Below are positions 42,474 to 51,862 of a stretch of DNA of 64,000 nt, piece by piece (positions within the stretch are counted from its first letter, which is position 1; every line of letters begins with the position of its first letter). The DNA comes from Pseudomonadota bacterium (GTDB lineage Bacteria; Pseudomonadota; Alphaproteobacteria; Sphingomonadales; Sphingomonadaceae). Position numbers and translations under genes: made by a program. The notes beneath the pieces are model-generated. The model did no database searches. It was not told where the DNA came from and worked only from the letters and a program-made list of their open reading frames with translations. The stretch spans positions 214,184 through 278,183 of the forward strand of contig JAEXAW010000084.1 in NCBI GenBank assembly GCA_023458055.1, written 5' to 3'.

Positions 42474-43838
42474 ATCGCTTGTGAGCGAACGTAGCACTGC
42501 ACGGTAGCGGTCGGTGATCGTCTCGCGCGCGATATGCTGGCCATCGCGCACCTGATGCCGCCCCGCTGACCAGACATCGGAGACCAACCGGTCATCGCCG
42601 GCAAATATCCAGCTGTCGATAATCTGGTCGCCATGCCTGCCGATGAGCGCGGTCGCCTCGCCATCGAGCGCGACGAGATCAGCGAGTTTGCCGGGAGCGA
42701 TTTGGCCTGCATCCCGCCCCGCCGAAATAGCACCCCCGCGCGCGCCCTCTTCGAGCATCAATCGCCCGGCTGATCGTCCTTGCTCTGCCAGCATCGCACG
42801 GCCCTTGTCGCGCAGCCGCTGCGAATATTCGAGCGCGCGCAATTCTTCGGCAAGGCTGATGCGGATATTGCTGTCCGACCCGATGGCGAACGTGCCACCC
42901 GCCGCGACATAGCGCACGCCATCGAAAATCCCGTCGCCCAGATTGGCCTCGGTAATCGGACACAGCCCCGCAACCCCGCCGGACGCCGCGACCATTTCGG
43001 TTTCGTGCGGCTCCATCTGGGTTGCATGGATCAGCGTCCAGCGCGCATCGACCGCATGATGCGCATAAAGCCATTCGACTGGACGCTGGCCCCAGGCGGC
43101 GACCACTTCCTCGACCTCGCCCACTTGTTCGGCGATGTGGATATGGATCGGATCGGCCGGTGAGAGCGCGGCGCAGGCGGCTAGGCTATCCTTGCCCACC
43201 GCGCGCAAACTATGCGGCGCGACCGCCATGCGGGCATCCGCCGGAAGCGCGGCCAGACTGGTGCGCGCTTCTTCCCACAGCTTGGCAAAGCGGTCAAAAT
43301 CATTGCCGAACCGCGCTTGGCGTTCATTGAGCGCGCGCCCATCGCAGCCGCCATATTGGTAGAGCACCGGCGCGAGGGTGAGGCCAATCCCGCTGGTCGC
43401 CGCCGCTGCAACAATGCGCTCGGAAAGCTCGCCCAGTTTCGCATACGGCGCGCCGCCCGGCTGGTGGTGGAGATAGTGAAACTCGACCGACCCCGCATAG
43501 CCCGCCTCAAGCATTTCCATCTGCACGAACGCCGCAATCGCTTCGACCTCATCGGGTTCAAGCTGTTCCATGAAGCGGTACATAAGCTTACGCCAGGTCC
43601 AGAAACTGTCCGACCCATCCGGCCCGCGCCCTTCGGTGAGGCCCGCCATCGCGCGTTGGAACGCATGGCTATGAATATTGGTCGGAGCCGGGAGAAGGAT
43701 AGCGACACGTTGGTCGGCGGGCTGGGCGTTGGAGTCCAGTTCAACGGAGGAAATCAGCCCATCCGCGCCGATGGTAACACGCACATCATTCGCCCAGCCG
43801 GACGGGAGGAGCGCGGTGGAGGCGAAGAGGCTAATCAT
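42468..43838 (-). CDS. hutF: N-formimino-L-glutamate deiminase
   Basis: Zinc amidohydrolase of 456 residues that deaminates N-formimino-L-glutamate to N-formyl-L-glutamate, the fourth step of the five-step histidine route. Metal-binding IHSHAFQRAM near 55-64 and later His/Asp ligands (HIHIAEQ near 230-236, GSDSNIRIS near 318-326) are intact. The gene diverges from hutI-hutH-hutG-hutU. With HutG present, the pathway makes formate and glutamate in two steps rather than by direct formiminoglutamase (HutG of the four-step path). Confidence 0.94.
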   Translation of the reverse strand: MISLFASTALLPSGWANDVRVTIGADGLISSVELDSNAQPADQRVAILLPAPTNIHSHAFQRAMAGLTEGRGPDGSDSFWTWRKLMYRFMEQLEPDEVEAIAAFVQMEMLEAGYAGSVEFHYLHHQPGGAPYAKLGELSERIVAAAATSGIGLTLAPVLYQYGGCDGRALNERQARFGNDFDRFAKLWEEARTSLAALPADARMAVAPHSLRAVGKDSLAACAALSPADPIHIHIAEQVGEVEEVVAAWGQRPVEWLYAHHAVDARWTLIHATQMEPHETEMVAASGGVAGLCPITEANLGDGIFDGVRYVAAGGTFAIGSDSNIRISLAEELRALEYSQRLRDKGRAMLAEQGRSAGRLMLEEGARGGAISAGRDAGQIAPGKLADLVALDGEATALIGRHGDQIIDSWIFAGDDRLVSDVWSAGRHQVRDGQHIARETITDRYRAVLRSLTSDL

Positions 43839-43887
43839 GCGCCGGTCAATGGCAGATTAAAGCTACAGCGGCCAGTCCCCAAACTTG

Positions 43888-43975
43888 CGTCATGCTGAAC
43901 TTGTTTCAGCATCCATAGGCCGAAGCCATCGCGAGTGCGGAGCGTATGGACCCTGAAACAAGTTCAGGGTGACGA
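43888..43975. repeat. Intergenic inverted repeat between hutF and hutI
   Basis: GTCATGCTGAACTTGTTTCAG at the left (43890-43909) and its inverted form (CTGAAACAAGTTCAGGGTGAC, 43953-43973) are separated by about 40 bp. The pattern, with outer TCA and TGACG pairs, is a common REP-like element of alphaproteobacterial intergenic DNA. It may affect expression of the divergent hut genes. Confidence 0.75.
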
Positions 43976-44082
43976 GCCGTGAGGGAAGTGTCTGGCAACT
44001 GGTTTCGTTGGAAACCTCTATTGCTCCCCCGCCGCGACCCTTCTATGGGTCACGCAATAATATAACAGGAGTGATCACCGCC

Positions 44083-45300
44083 GTGGGAAAGGCCGAGCCT
44101 TTCGTTCTGACCAATGCGCGCCTCGCCACGATGGTGGTTGAGGGGATGGACCAAGGCGTAGGGCTGGTCGAGCGCGGCGCGGTGGCGGTAGCGGACGGGC
44201 GTATCGTCTGGGCAGGGCCGCAAGCGGACCTTCCGGCCGACCATCACAGCTGGCGCGAAGAGAAATGCGAGGGCCGCCTCGTTACGCCCGCGCTGATCGA
44301 CTGCCACACGCATATCGTCCATGGCGGCGACCGCGCGCGCGAATTTGCGATGCGGCTGGAGGGCGCTAGCTATGAGGAGATTGCGCGCGCGGGGGGCGGT
44401 ATTATCTCGACCGTCACAGCCACCCGGGCGCTGGACGAAGACGGGCTGATCGCCGCGAGCCTCCCTCGCATCGACGCGCTGATCGCCGAAGGGGTCGGCA
44501 CCATCGAGGTCAAATCCGGCTATGGCCTCACCATCACCGACGAGATCAAGATGCTGCGCGCGACTCGCAAGATTGCGGACCTCCGCCCCGTCCATATCCG
44601 CACGACATGGCTCGCCGCACACGCCTTGCCGCCCGAGTATAAAGACCGCCCTGACACCTATCTCGACGAGGTCGCGATTGCGGGGCTACGCGAGGCCCAT
44701 GCGCTCGGGCTGGTTGATGCGGTCGATGCGTTTTGCGAAAATATCGGTTTCACCCGCGCCCAGACCGCGCGCGTGTTTAATGTGGCGCGCGAACTGGGTT
44801 TACCCGTCAAACTCCATGCCGAGCAATTGTCCGACATGGATGGCGCGGCGCTGGTCGCGGGCTATGGCGGCCTGTCTGCCGATCATCTCGAATATCTTTC
44901 CGATGCAGGCATTGCCGCGATGGCCAAGGCGGGGACGGTCGCGGTGCTGCTCCCCGGCGCATTCTATACCTTGCGCGAGACCAAGCTTCCGCCCATCGAC
45001 AAATTGCGCGCGGCGGGTGTGCCGATGGCCGTTGCGACCGACAATAACCCCGGCACCTCGCCCATCGCCTCGCTTGTCACCACGATGAACATGGCGCAGA
45101 CCCTGTTCCGCCTCACCCCCGACGAGGCGTTGGCGGGCGTCACCGCCCATGCTGCCAAGGCGCTCGGGCTCGCCGACGCAGGCCGCATCGCGCCGGGTAC
45201 CCGCGCCGATCTCGCCATCTGGGATGTCGAGGATGTCGCGCAAATCAGCTATCAAATCGGCCAAAACCGGCTGAACCGCCGGATATTCGGAGAGTTATGA
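44083..45300 (+). CDS. hutI: Imidazolonepropionase
   Basis: Amidohydrolase of 405 residues that opens imidazolone propionate to N-formimino-L-glutamate, third step of histidine breakdown. It has the zinc ligands DCHTHIVHGG near 72-81, HAEQLSDMDG near 248-257 and the NNPGTSP loop near 323-329. The GTG at 44083 is preferred (AACAGGAG upstream); a GTG at 44071 overlaps that sequence. It overlaps hutH by 4 nt. Confidence 0.95.
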   Translation: MGKAEPFVLTNARLATMVVEGMDQGVGLVERGAVAVADGRIVWAGPQADLPADHHSWREEKCEGRLVTPALIDCHTHIVHGGDRAREFAMRLEGASYEEIARAGGGIISTVTATRALDEDGLIAASLPRIDALIAEGVGTIEVKSGYGLTITDEIKMLRATRKIADLRPVHIRTTWLAAHALPPEYKDRPDTYLDEVAIAGLREAHALGLVDAVDAFCENIGFTRAQTARVFNVARELGLPVKLHAEQLSDMDGAALVAGYGGLSADHLEYLSDAGIAAMAKAGTVAVLLPGAFYTLRETKLPPIDKLRAAGVPMAVATDNNPGTSPIASLVTTMNMAQTLFRLTPDEALAGVTAHAAKALGLADAGRIAPGTRADLAIWDVEDVAQISYQIGQNRLNRRIFGEL

Positions 45301-46835
45301 TCGACACGCTTACCCTGACGCCCGGCGCGGTGACGCTCGCGGACCTTGAGACAATTTACCGCACGTCGGCGGCGGTGAAACTCGACCGCGCCGCTGAGCC
45401 CGCGATCAAACGCGCCGCTGCAGCCGTCGCCAAGGTCGCGGCGGGTGACGCGGCGGTTTACGGCGTTAACACTGGCTTCGGCAAACTTGCGTCTATTTCT
45501 ATCCCGCCGGAAGATACTGAGACGCTCCAGCGCAACCTAATCCTGTCGCATTGCTGCGGCGTGGGTGATCCGACCGAAACGGTGATTGTACGGTTGATGA
45601 TGGCACTGAAATTACTGTCCCTAGGGCGCGGCGCATCGGGTGTGCGCTGGGAGGTGATCGAATTGATCGAGGGGATGCTCGCCAAGGGCGTCACGCCGCT
45701 CGTCCCCGCGCAAGGATCGGTTGGCGCGTCGGGCGATTTGGCTCCGCTCGCGCACATGGCCGCGGTTATGATCGGCGCGGGCGAAGCCTCGTTCGGGGGC
45801 AGCCGGATGAAGGGCGGGGACGCGTTGCGCGCGGCCAATCTCGAAGCCGTGATACTTGGCCCCAAAGAAGGGCTTGCGCTGATCAATGGCACGCAATTCA
45901 GCACGGCTTATGCGCTCGCGGGCCTGTTCGACGCGTGGACGATGGCCGAAGCCGCCTGCGTTACCGCTGCACTTTCGACCGACGCGATCATGGGATCGAC
46001 CGCGCCCTTGCTCCCCGCCATCCATGACCTGCGCGGCCATAAGGGTCAGATCGAGGTCGCCGCCGCGATGCGCAAATTGCTCGACGGCTCGCAAATCCGC
46101 GAAAGCCACCGTGAGGGCGATACCCGTGTGCAGGACCCTTATTGCATCCGCTGCCAGCCGCAAGTGACCGGCGCGTGCGTCGATCTGCTCCGGCAAGCCG
46201 CCGTGACGCTTGAAATCGAAGCCAATGCCGCGACCGACAATCCGCTGGTGCTGGTCGATGAAGACCGCATCGTTTCGGGCGGCAATTTCCACGCCGAACC
46301 CGTCGCCTTTGCCGCCGACCAGATCGCGCTCGCCATTGCCGAGATCGGCAGCATCGCGCAGCGCCGCGTGGCGTTGATGGTTGACCCGACGCTCAGCTTT
46401 GATCTGCCGCCCTTCCTCACCCCCGAACCCGGTCTCAACTCCGGCTATATGATCGCCGAGGTGACGACCGCCGCGCTGATGAGCGAGAATAAGCATCTCG
46501 CCCACCCCTGTTCGATTGATTCAACCCCGACCAGCGCCAATCAGGAAGACCATGTCTCGATGGCAGCACACGGTGCGCGGCGCTTGATGCGGATGAATGC
46601 GAACCTCGCCAATATCCTCGGCGTCGAGTTGCTCTGCGCAGCACAGGGCGTCGAGTTTCGCGCGCCCTTGAAAACCAGCGCGAAGTTACAAGCGGTGATC
46701 GCCAAATTGCGCGAACGCGCGGCGTCGCTCGGCGAGGACCGCTACTTGGCACCCGACATTGAGGCCGCCGCACGTCTGGTAACCAAAGGCGATGTGGGCA
46801 AGGCCGCGGGTGTCGATCTCGCTTTGGTGGCGTGA
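45297..46835 (+). CDS. hutH: Histidine ammonia-lyase
   Basis: Enzyme of 512 residues that deaminates L-histidine to urocanate, the first step. The MIO cofactor triad Ala144-Ser145-Gly146 in GSVGASGDLAP forms its electrophile, and VYGVNTGFGKLA near 54-65 and TDNPLV near 316 complete the family pattern. It starts within the hutI stop (ATGA) and ends with the TGATG that starts hutG, so the whole run is coupled. Confidence 0.97.
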   Translation: MIDTLTLTPGAVTLADLETIYRTSAAVKLDRAAEPAIKRAAAAVAKVAAGDAAVYGVNTGFGKLASISIPPEDTETLQRNLILSHCCGVGDPTETVIVRLMMALKLLSLGRGASGVRWEVIELIEGMLAKGVTPLVPAQGSVGASGDLAPLAHMAAVMIGAGEASFGGSRMKGGDALRAANLEAVILGPKEGLALINGTQFSTAYALAGLFDAWTMAEAACVTAALSTDAIMGSTAPLLPAIHDLRGHKGQIEVAAAMRKLLDGSQIRESHREGDTRVQDPYCIRCQPQVTGACVDLLRQAAVTLEIEANAATDNPLVLVDEDRIVSGGNFHAEPVAFAADQIALAIAEIGSIAQRRVALMVDPTLSFDLPPFLTPEPGLNSGYMIAEVTTAALMSENKHLAHPCSIDSTPTSANQEDHVSMAAHGARRLMRMNANLANILGVELLCAAQGVEFRAPLKTSAKLQAVIAKLRERAASLGEDRYLAPDIEAAARLVTKGDVGKAAGVDLALVA

Positions 46836-47632
46836 TGGAGCCGGTCACGATCCTCGGCGGCGATGGGCCGATCCTGCTCGGTATGCCGCATGGCGGGACG
46901 TGGCTCCCTGATGCGGTGGCGGCACGGCTCAATGGCAATGGCCGACTGCTCGCCGATGCCGACTGGCATATCCGTCAGCTGTACGAAGGCCTGCTCCCGT
47001 CGGCGACCATCGTTGCGGCCAATTTCCACCGTTACTTGATCGACGCCAACCGCGATCCTTCGGGCCAGTCGCTCTATCCGGGGCAGAACACCACCGAAAT
47101 CTGCCCGACCACCGATTTTGATGGCGAGCCGATTTGGCAGGCGGACGCACAGGCCGACGCCGAGGAAATCCGCGAGCGCATCGCCCAATGGCACCGCCCC
47201 TATCACACCGCCATCGAAACAGAACTCGCGCGTATCAAAGCCCGCCATGGCATCGCCATCCTTTATGATTGCCACTCGATCCGCCCGGTCGCGCCCTTCC
47301 TGTTTGAAGGCCGCCTCCCCGATTTCAATATCGGCACCGACGAGGGCCGCACCTGCGCGCCGCGAATCGAACAGGCCGTTGCCGATGTCTGCGCCGCTAC
47401 GGGTCAGAACTGGGTCGCCAATGGCCGCTTCAAGGGCGGCTGGACCACGCGCCATTATGGCCGCCCGGCGGATGGCATCCACGCGATCCAGATGGAACTC
47501 AGCCAGGACCTTTATATGGACCTCGCGCCGCCATTCCCTTTTGATGACGTCAAGGCGTCTACCTTGCGCCCGATCCTCAAAACCATTCTCGAAAAGCTCG
47601 AACATCTAGCCCTCTCAGGAAAGCTGATATGA
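46835..47632 (+). CDS. hutG: N-formylglutamate deformylase
   Basis: Hydrolase of 265 residues that cleaves N-formyl-L-glutamate to formate and glutamate, the last step. Family pattern: LLGMPHGGTWLP near 14-25, DANRDPSGQSLYPGQ near 71-85, and YDCHSIRP near 145-152. The ATG at 46835 shares a base with the hutH stop (TGATG). HutG in this form works with HutF rather than a formiminoglutamase. It overlaps hutU by 4 nt. Confidence 0.93.
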   Translation: MEPVTILGGDGPILLGMPHGGTWLPDAVAARLNGNGRLLADADWHIRQLYEGLLPSATIVAANFHRYLIDANRDPSGQSLYPGQNTTEICPTTDFDGEPIWQADAQADAEEIRERIAQWHRPYHTAIETELARIKARHGIAILYDCHSIRPVAPFLFEGRLPDFNIGTDEGRTCAPRIEQAVADVCAATGQNWVANGRFKGGWTTRHYGRPADGIHAIQMELSQDLYMDLAPPFPFDDVKASTLRPILKTILEKLEHLALSGKLI

Positions 47633-49311
47633 CCGATCCCAAAAACAATAAGGGCCACAATAGCCGCACCGTGCTGCCGCCCACCGGTCTCACCTTGAAC
47701 GCCAAGAGCTGGCTCACCGAAGCGCCGATGCGGATGCTGATGAACAATCTCCACCCGGACGTTGCGGAAAACCCGCATGAACTGGTCGTCTATGGCGGCA
47801 TTGGCCGCGCGGCGCGAACCTGGCGCGATTTCGACATGATCGTCGATACGCTGAAGCGGCTTGAGGTGGACGAAACCCTGCTGGTGCAATCGGGCAAGCC
47901 CGTCGGCGTATTCAAGACGCATGAAAATGCCCCGCGCGTGCTGATCGCAAATTCCAACCTCGTTCCCAAATGGGCGACGTGGGAGCATTTCAACGAACTC
48001 GACCGCAAAGGGCTCGCCATGTACGGCCAGATGACGGCGGGTTCGTGGATTTATATCGGCACGCAGGGGATCGTGCAGGGCACCTACGAAACCTTTGTCG
48101 AAGCGGGACGCCAGCATTATGGCGGCGACCTTAAAGGCAAGTGGATCCTGACCGGAGGCCTTGGCGGCATGGGCGGCGCACAGCCGCTTGCGGCGGTAAT
48201 GGCGGGCGCCTGCTGCCTTGCGGTCGAGTGCGACGAAACCCGCGTCGATTTCCGCCTGCGCACCCGCTATCTCGACGAAAAGGCGCATACGCTCGATGAC
48301 GCGCTCGCGCTGATTGATCAATGGACCAAGGCGGGCGAAGCGAAATCGGTCGGCCTCATCGGCAATGCGGCGGATATTTTCAGCGAGCTGGTAGCGCGCG
48401 GGGTGCGCCCCGATATCGTCACCGACCAGACATCGGCGCACGATCCGATTAACGGCTATCTCCCGCAAGGCTGGACCGTCGCCGAATGGCGCGCCAAGCG
48501 GGAAAGCGATCCCGCAGCAGTTGAAAAGGCCGCCAAGGCTTCGATGAAAGTCCATGTCCAGGCGATGGTCGAATTCTGGAACAGGGGCGTCCCCACGCTC
48601 GATTATGGCAATAACATCCGTCAGGTCGCGTTTGACGAGGGGCTGAAGGATGCCTTCGCGTTTCCGGGCTTCGTCCCCGCTTATATCCGCCCGCTTTTCT
48701 GCCGCGGCATCGGCCCGTTCCGCTGGGCGGCGCTGTCGGGCGACCCGGAAGATATCTACAAAACAGACGCCAAGGTGAAGGAATTGATTCCCGATGATCC
48801 GCACCTTCACCGCTGGCTCGACATGGCGCGCGAACGCATCGCCTTTCAGGGATTGCCCGCGCGGATTTGCTGGGTGGGCCTCGGCCTCCGCGACAGACTC
48901 GGCCTCGCCTTCAACGAGATGGTGCGAACGGGCGAACTCTCCGCGCCCATCGTGATCGGGCGCGACCATTTGGACAGCGGCTCGGTCGCCTCGCCCAACC
49001 GCGAGACCGAAGCGATGCGCGACGGATCGGATGCCGTCTCCGACTGGCCGCTGTTGAATGCGCTCCTCAATACCGCGAGCGGCGCGACCTGGGTGTCGCT
49101 CCACCATGGCGGCGGCGTCGGCATGGGCTATTCACAACATAGCGGCATGGTCATCTGCTGCGATGGCACGCCCGAAGCCGACGCCCGCATCGCCCGCGTG
49201 CTATGGAATGATCCCGCCACCGGGGTTATGCGCCACGCCGATGCAGGCTATGAGATTGCGCTTGATTGCGCGCGCGAGAAGGGCCTCGATCTACCGGGCA
49301 TTTTGGGTTGA
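47629..49311 (+). CDS. hutU: Urocanate hydratase
   Basis: NAD-dependent enzyme of 560 residues that converts urocanate to imidazolonepropionate, the second step. Family signatures include GIVQGTYETFVEAGRQHYGG near 146-165, GGLGGMGGAQPLAA near 175-188 and the active-site region DQTSAHDPINGYLPQGW near 266-282, plus LHHGGGVGMGYSQHSG near 491-506. It overlaps hutG by 4 nt (ATGA) and is followed 13 bp later by an isochorismatase-family gene. Confidence 0.97.
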   Translation: MTDPKNNKGHNSRTVLPPTGLTLNAKSWLTEAPMRMLMNNLHPDVAENPHELVVYGGIGRAARTWRDFDMIVDTLKRLEVDETLLVQSGKPVGVFKTHENAPRVLIANSNLVPKWATWEHFNELDRKGLAMYGQMTAGSWIYIGTQGIVQGTYETFVEAGRQHYGGDLKGKWILTGGLGGMGGAQPLAAVMAGACCLAVECDETRVDFRLRTRYLDEKAHTLDDALALIDQWTKAGEAKSVGLIGNAADIFSELVARGVRPDIVTDQTSAHDPINGYLPQGWTVAEWRAKRESDPAAVEKAAKASMKVHVQAMVEFWNRGVPTLDYGNNIRQVAFDEGLKDAFAFPGFVPAYIRPLFCRGIGPFRWAALSGDPEDIYKTDAKVKELIPDDPHLHRWLDMARERIAFQGLPARICWVGLGLRDRLGLAFNEMVRTGELSAPIVIGRDHLDSGSVASPNRETEAMRDGSDAVSDWPLLNALLNTASGATWVSLHHGGGVGMGYSQHSGMVICCDGTPEADARIARVLWNDPATGVMRHADAGYEIALDCAREKGLDLPGILG

Positions 49312-49324
49312 AAGGATTAGGATA

Positions 49325-49912
49325 ATGAAACGCTTTGTCATTGCGGTTGATACGCAGGGCGATTTCATGAACGCCGACGGGGCGCTGAGCGTCGCGGGGG
49401 CAGATGCGCTGACCGCCCCGATGCAGCACTGGCTCGCGGCGCTGCGGCCGGAGGAGACGGAAGGCGTGCTCTTCACCTTCGATACGCATCTGAAAGAGAC
49501 GTTTTTCACCATGCCGGAATCCAAGGAATTCCCGATCCATTGCGTGCGCGAAACGGAAGGCTGGGCGAATGTGCTGGATGCGAGCGCGGTGGATCCCGCG
49601 ATCCCCACCTGGCGGCTCGAAAAGGGCGTGTTCGATATGTGGGCCGAAGACGGCGTGATGATCGAACCGGTGCGCGGAAACGCGGCTCCGGTGGAACGCG
49701 AGGCCTTTTTTGAGGGCCTGAAAGCAAGCGGGATAACGGAGGTGGCGGTAATCGGCGTCGCAGCTGACTATTGCGTCAAATGGGCGGTCGAAGGCCTCAT
49801 CGCGCGCGGGTTCAAGGTAACCCTGCCAAAGGGCCTGACCAAGGGCATTCACCGCCCGATTGACCGGGTGCTGACCGAAGATTTCGCGGACAAGGCCGTC
49901 GCGTTGGTTTGA
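49325..49912 (+). CDS. Isochorismatase/nicotinamidase-family hydrolase
   Basis: Cysteine hydrolase of 195 residues with the catalytic triad Asp9 (VDTQGDF), Lys100 (LEKGVF) and Cys150 (AADYCVKWA), and the cis-peptide GVAAD before the Cys. The pattern (short, with the DTHLKETFF metal-site part near 53-61) is closest to nicotinamidase-like enzymes. It lies 13 bp after hutU, so it is likely read from the hut operon, though hydrolases of this type are not part of histidine use. Substrate unknown. Confidence 0.85.
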   Translation: MKRFVIAVDTQGDFMNADGALSVAGADALTAPMQHWLAALRPEETEGVLFTFDTHLKETFFTMPESKEFPIHCVRETEGWANVLDASAVDPAIPTWRLEKGVFDMWAEDGVMIEPVRGNAAPVEREAFFEGLKASGITEVAVIGVAADYCVKWAVEGLIARGFKVTLPKGLTKGIHRPIDRVLTEDFADKAVALV

Positions 49913-49935
49913 TAGCTATGTGCCATAAGGGTTCA

Positions 49936-49959
49936 CGCAGAGGCGCAGAGAACGCAGAG
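49936..49959 (+). repeat. Left inverted repeat of the GxxExxY locus
   Basis: CGCAGAGGCGCAGAGAACGC AGAG type sequence, 24 bp, matching the inverted copy at 50349-50372 at 23 of 24 positions. It lies just before the start of the GxxExxY-family gene. Confidence 0.8.
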
Positions 49960-49965
49960 ATATAG

Positions 49966-50376
49966 ATGAAACCGATAGATCAGATTACGCAGGATGTGAT
50001 CGGAATTGCGATGCGGATTCATCGCGAACTCGGCCCCGGCTTATTCGAAAGCGTCTATGAAACGGTATTGGCCGGAAAACTTATCGAGATGGGGTATAAA
50101 GTCGACCGGCAGATGCCGGTCGATATTCATTTCGAAGGTGCAGCCTATGCCGCTGCGTTCAAACTCGACCTTTTGGTCGATGATCGTCTCGTGGTTGAAA
50201 TCAAAGCTGTCGACCAAATTTCGTCAGCTTATCCGAAACAGGTGTTAACCTACCTGCGGTTGATGTAACTTCCCGTTGGCCTGGTTATCAACTTTAACGG
50301 TGCCACCCTGAAAGAAGGCATACGCAGAGTCGTCAATGAACATAACGACTCTGCGTCCTCTGCGCCTCTGCGATAA
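49966..50376 (+). pseudogene. GxxExxY-family gene broken by one in-frame stop
   Basis: The first 100 codons encode a GxxExxY-family protein (GLFESVYETVL near 25-35, DLLVDDRLVVEIKAVD near 68-83, VLTYLRLM at the end). The frame then has a TAA at 50266-50268, yet the same frame continues with LPVGLVINFNGATLKEGIRR, which is the family's normal C-terminus, and ends at 50376. One base change (for example AAA or AAC to TAA) explains it. The protein is probably a truncated and non-functional copy. The whole unit sits between 24-bp inverted repeats. Function of the family is unknown. Confidence 0.85.
50349..50372 (-). repeat. Right inverted repeat of the GxxExxY locus
   Basis: Inverted copy of the 49936-49959 repeat (23 of 24 bases), overlapping the last codons of the broken GxxExxY gene. 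A 22/24 match also lies at 5957-5980. Confidence 0.8.
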
Positions 50377-50420
50377 CCCTATAAATCAGGTTTGCGAGTG
50401 CGCGCAGCATTCGCGATTTT

Positions 50421-51212
50421 TCACTTCCCCGTAAAATTCGCCGGGCGTTTCATCAGGAAGGCCGCGATGCCTTCGACCGCGTCGGCGCTGGCGGCGGCGC
50501 GCGATTGGGCTTCGGCTTCGGCGGCCATGGCGCTGGCGTAGCTGCTGTGGAGCGCGCCGCGCGCGAGTTTGCGCATTTCGCCGAGCGCCACGGTCGGGCC
50601 GTTGGCGAGGCGCGCGGCAAGGTCGGTCGCTTCGTCCATCAGCCGCGCATCGGGCACGGCCTTATGGATCAAGCCCCAGTCCGCCGCTTTGGTCGCGGGC
50701 AAGCGCTCGCCGAGCATCATCATTTCCATCGCGCGGGCGGCGCCGATGCTGCGCGGGATCCACCAGCTTGCGCCGCCATCCGGCACCAGCCCGATATTGA
50801 CGAAAGCGAGGAGGAAATAGGCGCTCTCCGCCGCCACGCAGAAATCGCCCGCGAGTGCGAGGCTGCATCCGATGCCCGCCGCCGCGCCATTGACCGCCGT
50901 CACAATCGGGATCGGGAGGGCAGCGAGTGCCTCCATCGCAGGATTATAGTGTTCGGTGAGCGACAACCGGGTGCGCTCGCCCGGCGGCACGGTGGAGCCG
51001 GCCACATTGCCAAGGTCGGCGCCCGAACAAAAAGCGCGGCCTTCGCCGGTGATGAGGAGCGCGCGCGCACCATCGTCCGCCGCCAGCATCGCCGCCGCTT
51101 TAATCTCGTCGAACATTTCGGGCGGCGCGGCATTGAGCCGGTCGGGGCGGTTCAGGATAATGGTCGCCAGCGGCCCGTCATGTTCGACCCGGATCATCTC
51201 AAATGCGCTCAT
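50421..51212 (-). CDS. Enoyl-CoA hydratase/isomerase family protein
   Basis: Crotonase-fold protein of 263 residues. Oxyanion-hole residues are in FCSGADLG near 61-68 and GAAAGIGCSLALAGD near 109-123; the DGGASWWIPR stretch near 143-152 is like the usual GGS. The Glu typical of hydratases is replaced (PDGGAS), so it may be an isomerase or hydratase with altered chemistry. Acyl-CoA breakdown is likely; no partner enzymes are adjacent, though EtfAB in the window serves such pathways. Confidence 0.85.
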   Translation of the reverse strand: MSAFEMIRVEHDGPLATIILNRPDRLNAAPPEMFDEIKAAAMLAADDGARALLITGEGRAFCSGADLGNVAGSTVPPGERTRLSLTEHYNPAMEALAALPIPIVTAVNGAAAGIGCSLALAGDFCVAAESAYFLLAFVNIGLVPDGGASWWIPRSIGAARAMEMMMLGERLPATKAADWGLIHKAVPDARLMDEATDLAARLANGPTVALGEMRKLARGALHSSYASAMAAEAEAQSRAAASADAVEGIAAFLMKRPANFTGK

Positions 51213-51363
51213 TTCATTTGCTCCTCGCTGGACAATTTTTGTACGCTAGGCACAGAAAAATGGGGCTTGCAAGCACCTAAATGGCTTGACGTTAGGGCAT
51301 CCACGTGGCAATCGCGCGCTTCCACGAAGCGGCAGCGCAACCGATGCGCGATGTGGCCCTTGA

Positions 51364-51437
51364 GCGGGTATAGCTTAGTGGTAAAGCACCAGCCTTCCAA
51401 GCTTGTGATGCGGGTTCGATTCCCGCTACCCGCTCCA
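51364..51437 (+). tRNA. tRNA-Gly (anticodon TCC)
   Basis: Cloverleaf with acceptor GCGGGTA/TACCCGC, anticodon stem/loop CCAGC-CTTCCAA-GCTTG (TCC), T-arm GGGTTCGATTCCC and an encoded CCA end. Length 74 nt. Confidence 0.95.
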
Positions 51438-51454
51438 AATTTTCCGATTCAGCT

Positions 51455-51862
51455 TCAATCCAGCTTCACCCGACCGCGTCCGGCCTTGATGCTGCTGCGG
51501 CTTTTCTTCGCATCGACGCGGCGTGCCTTCGCGGCTTTGCTGGGTTTGGTCTTGATGCGCGGCGGGTCGCGGTGAAAGCTTTGCGCGATCATCTCGCTGA
51601 TCCGCGCCCGGGCATCGCTGCGGTTTGCCTCTTGGGTACGAAAGCGCCGCGCCGTGACGACGAGGTCGCCCTCGCTACTGAGTTTACTCCCCGCCAACTG
51701 TTTCAATTTGCGAAACGCATAGGGCGGCAAACCCAGCGCGAAGATATTGACGCGCAGCTGCACCGCGGTCGCGACCTTGTTGACATTCTGCCCGCCGGGG
51801 CCGGACGCAGCGATAAAGCGTTCCTCAATCAACTCTTCGGGAAGGGTGAATGGTGACGTCAT
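51455..51862 (-). CDS. arfB: Alternative ribosome-rescue factor ArfB (peptidyl-tRNA hydrolase)
   Basis: Small class-I-release-factor-like protein of 135 residues. The catalytic GGQ is at 23-25 in SGPGGQNVNKV, and a long basic C-terminal tail (about 105-135, KTKPSKAAKARR and KKSRSSIKAGRGR) is the tail that enters the empty mRNA channel of stalled ribosomes. ArfB releases peptides from such ribosomes. It overlaps the stop of the pseudouridine synthase gene upstream (ATGA). Confidence 0.93.
   Translation of the reverse strand: MTSPFTLPEELIEERFIAASGPGGQNVNKVATAVQLRVNIFALGLPPYAFRKLKQLAGSKLSSEGDLVVTARRFRTQEANRSDARARISEMIAQSFHRDPPRIKTKPSKAAKARRVDAKKSRSSIKAGRGRVKLD

Noticed and set aside
47790..49107. 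Long minus-strand frames (up to 531 residues) across hutU
   Set aside because: Antisense shadows of the well-supported hutU and neighbours; high-GC codon bias keeps these frames open.
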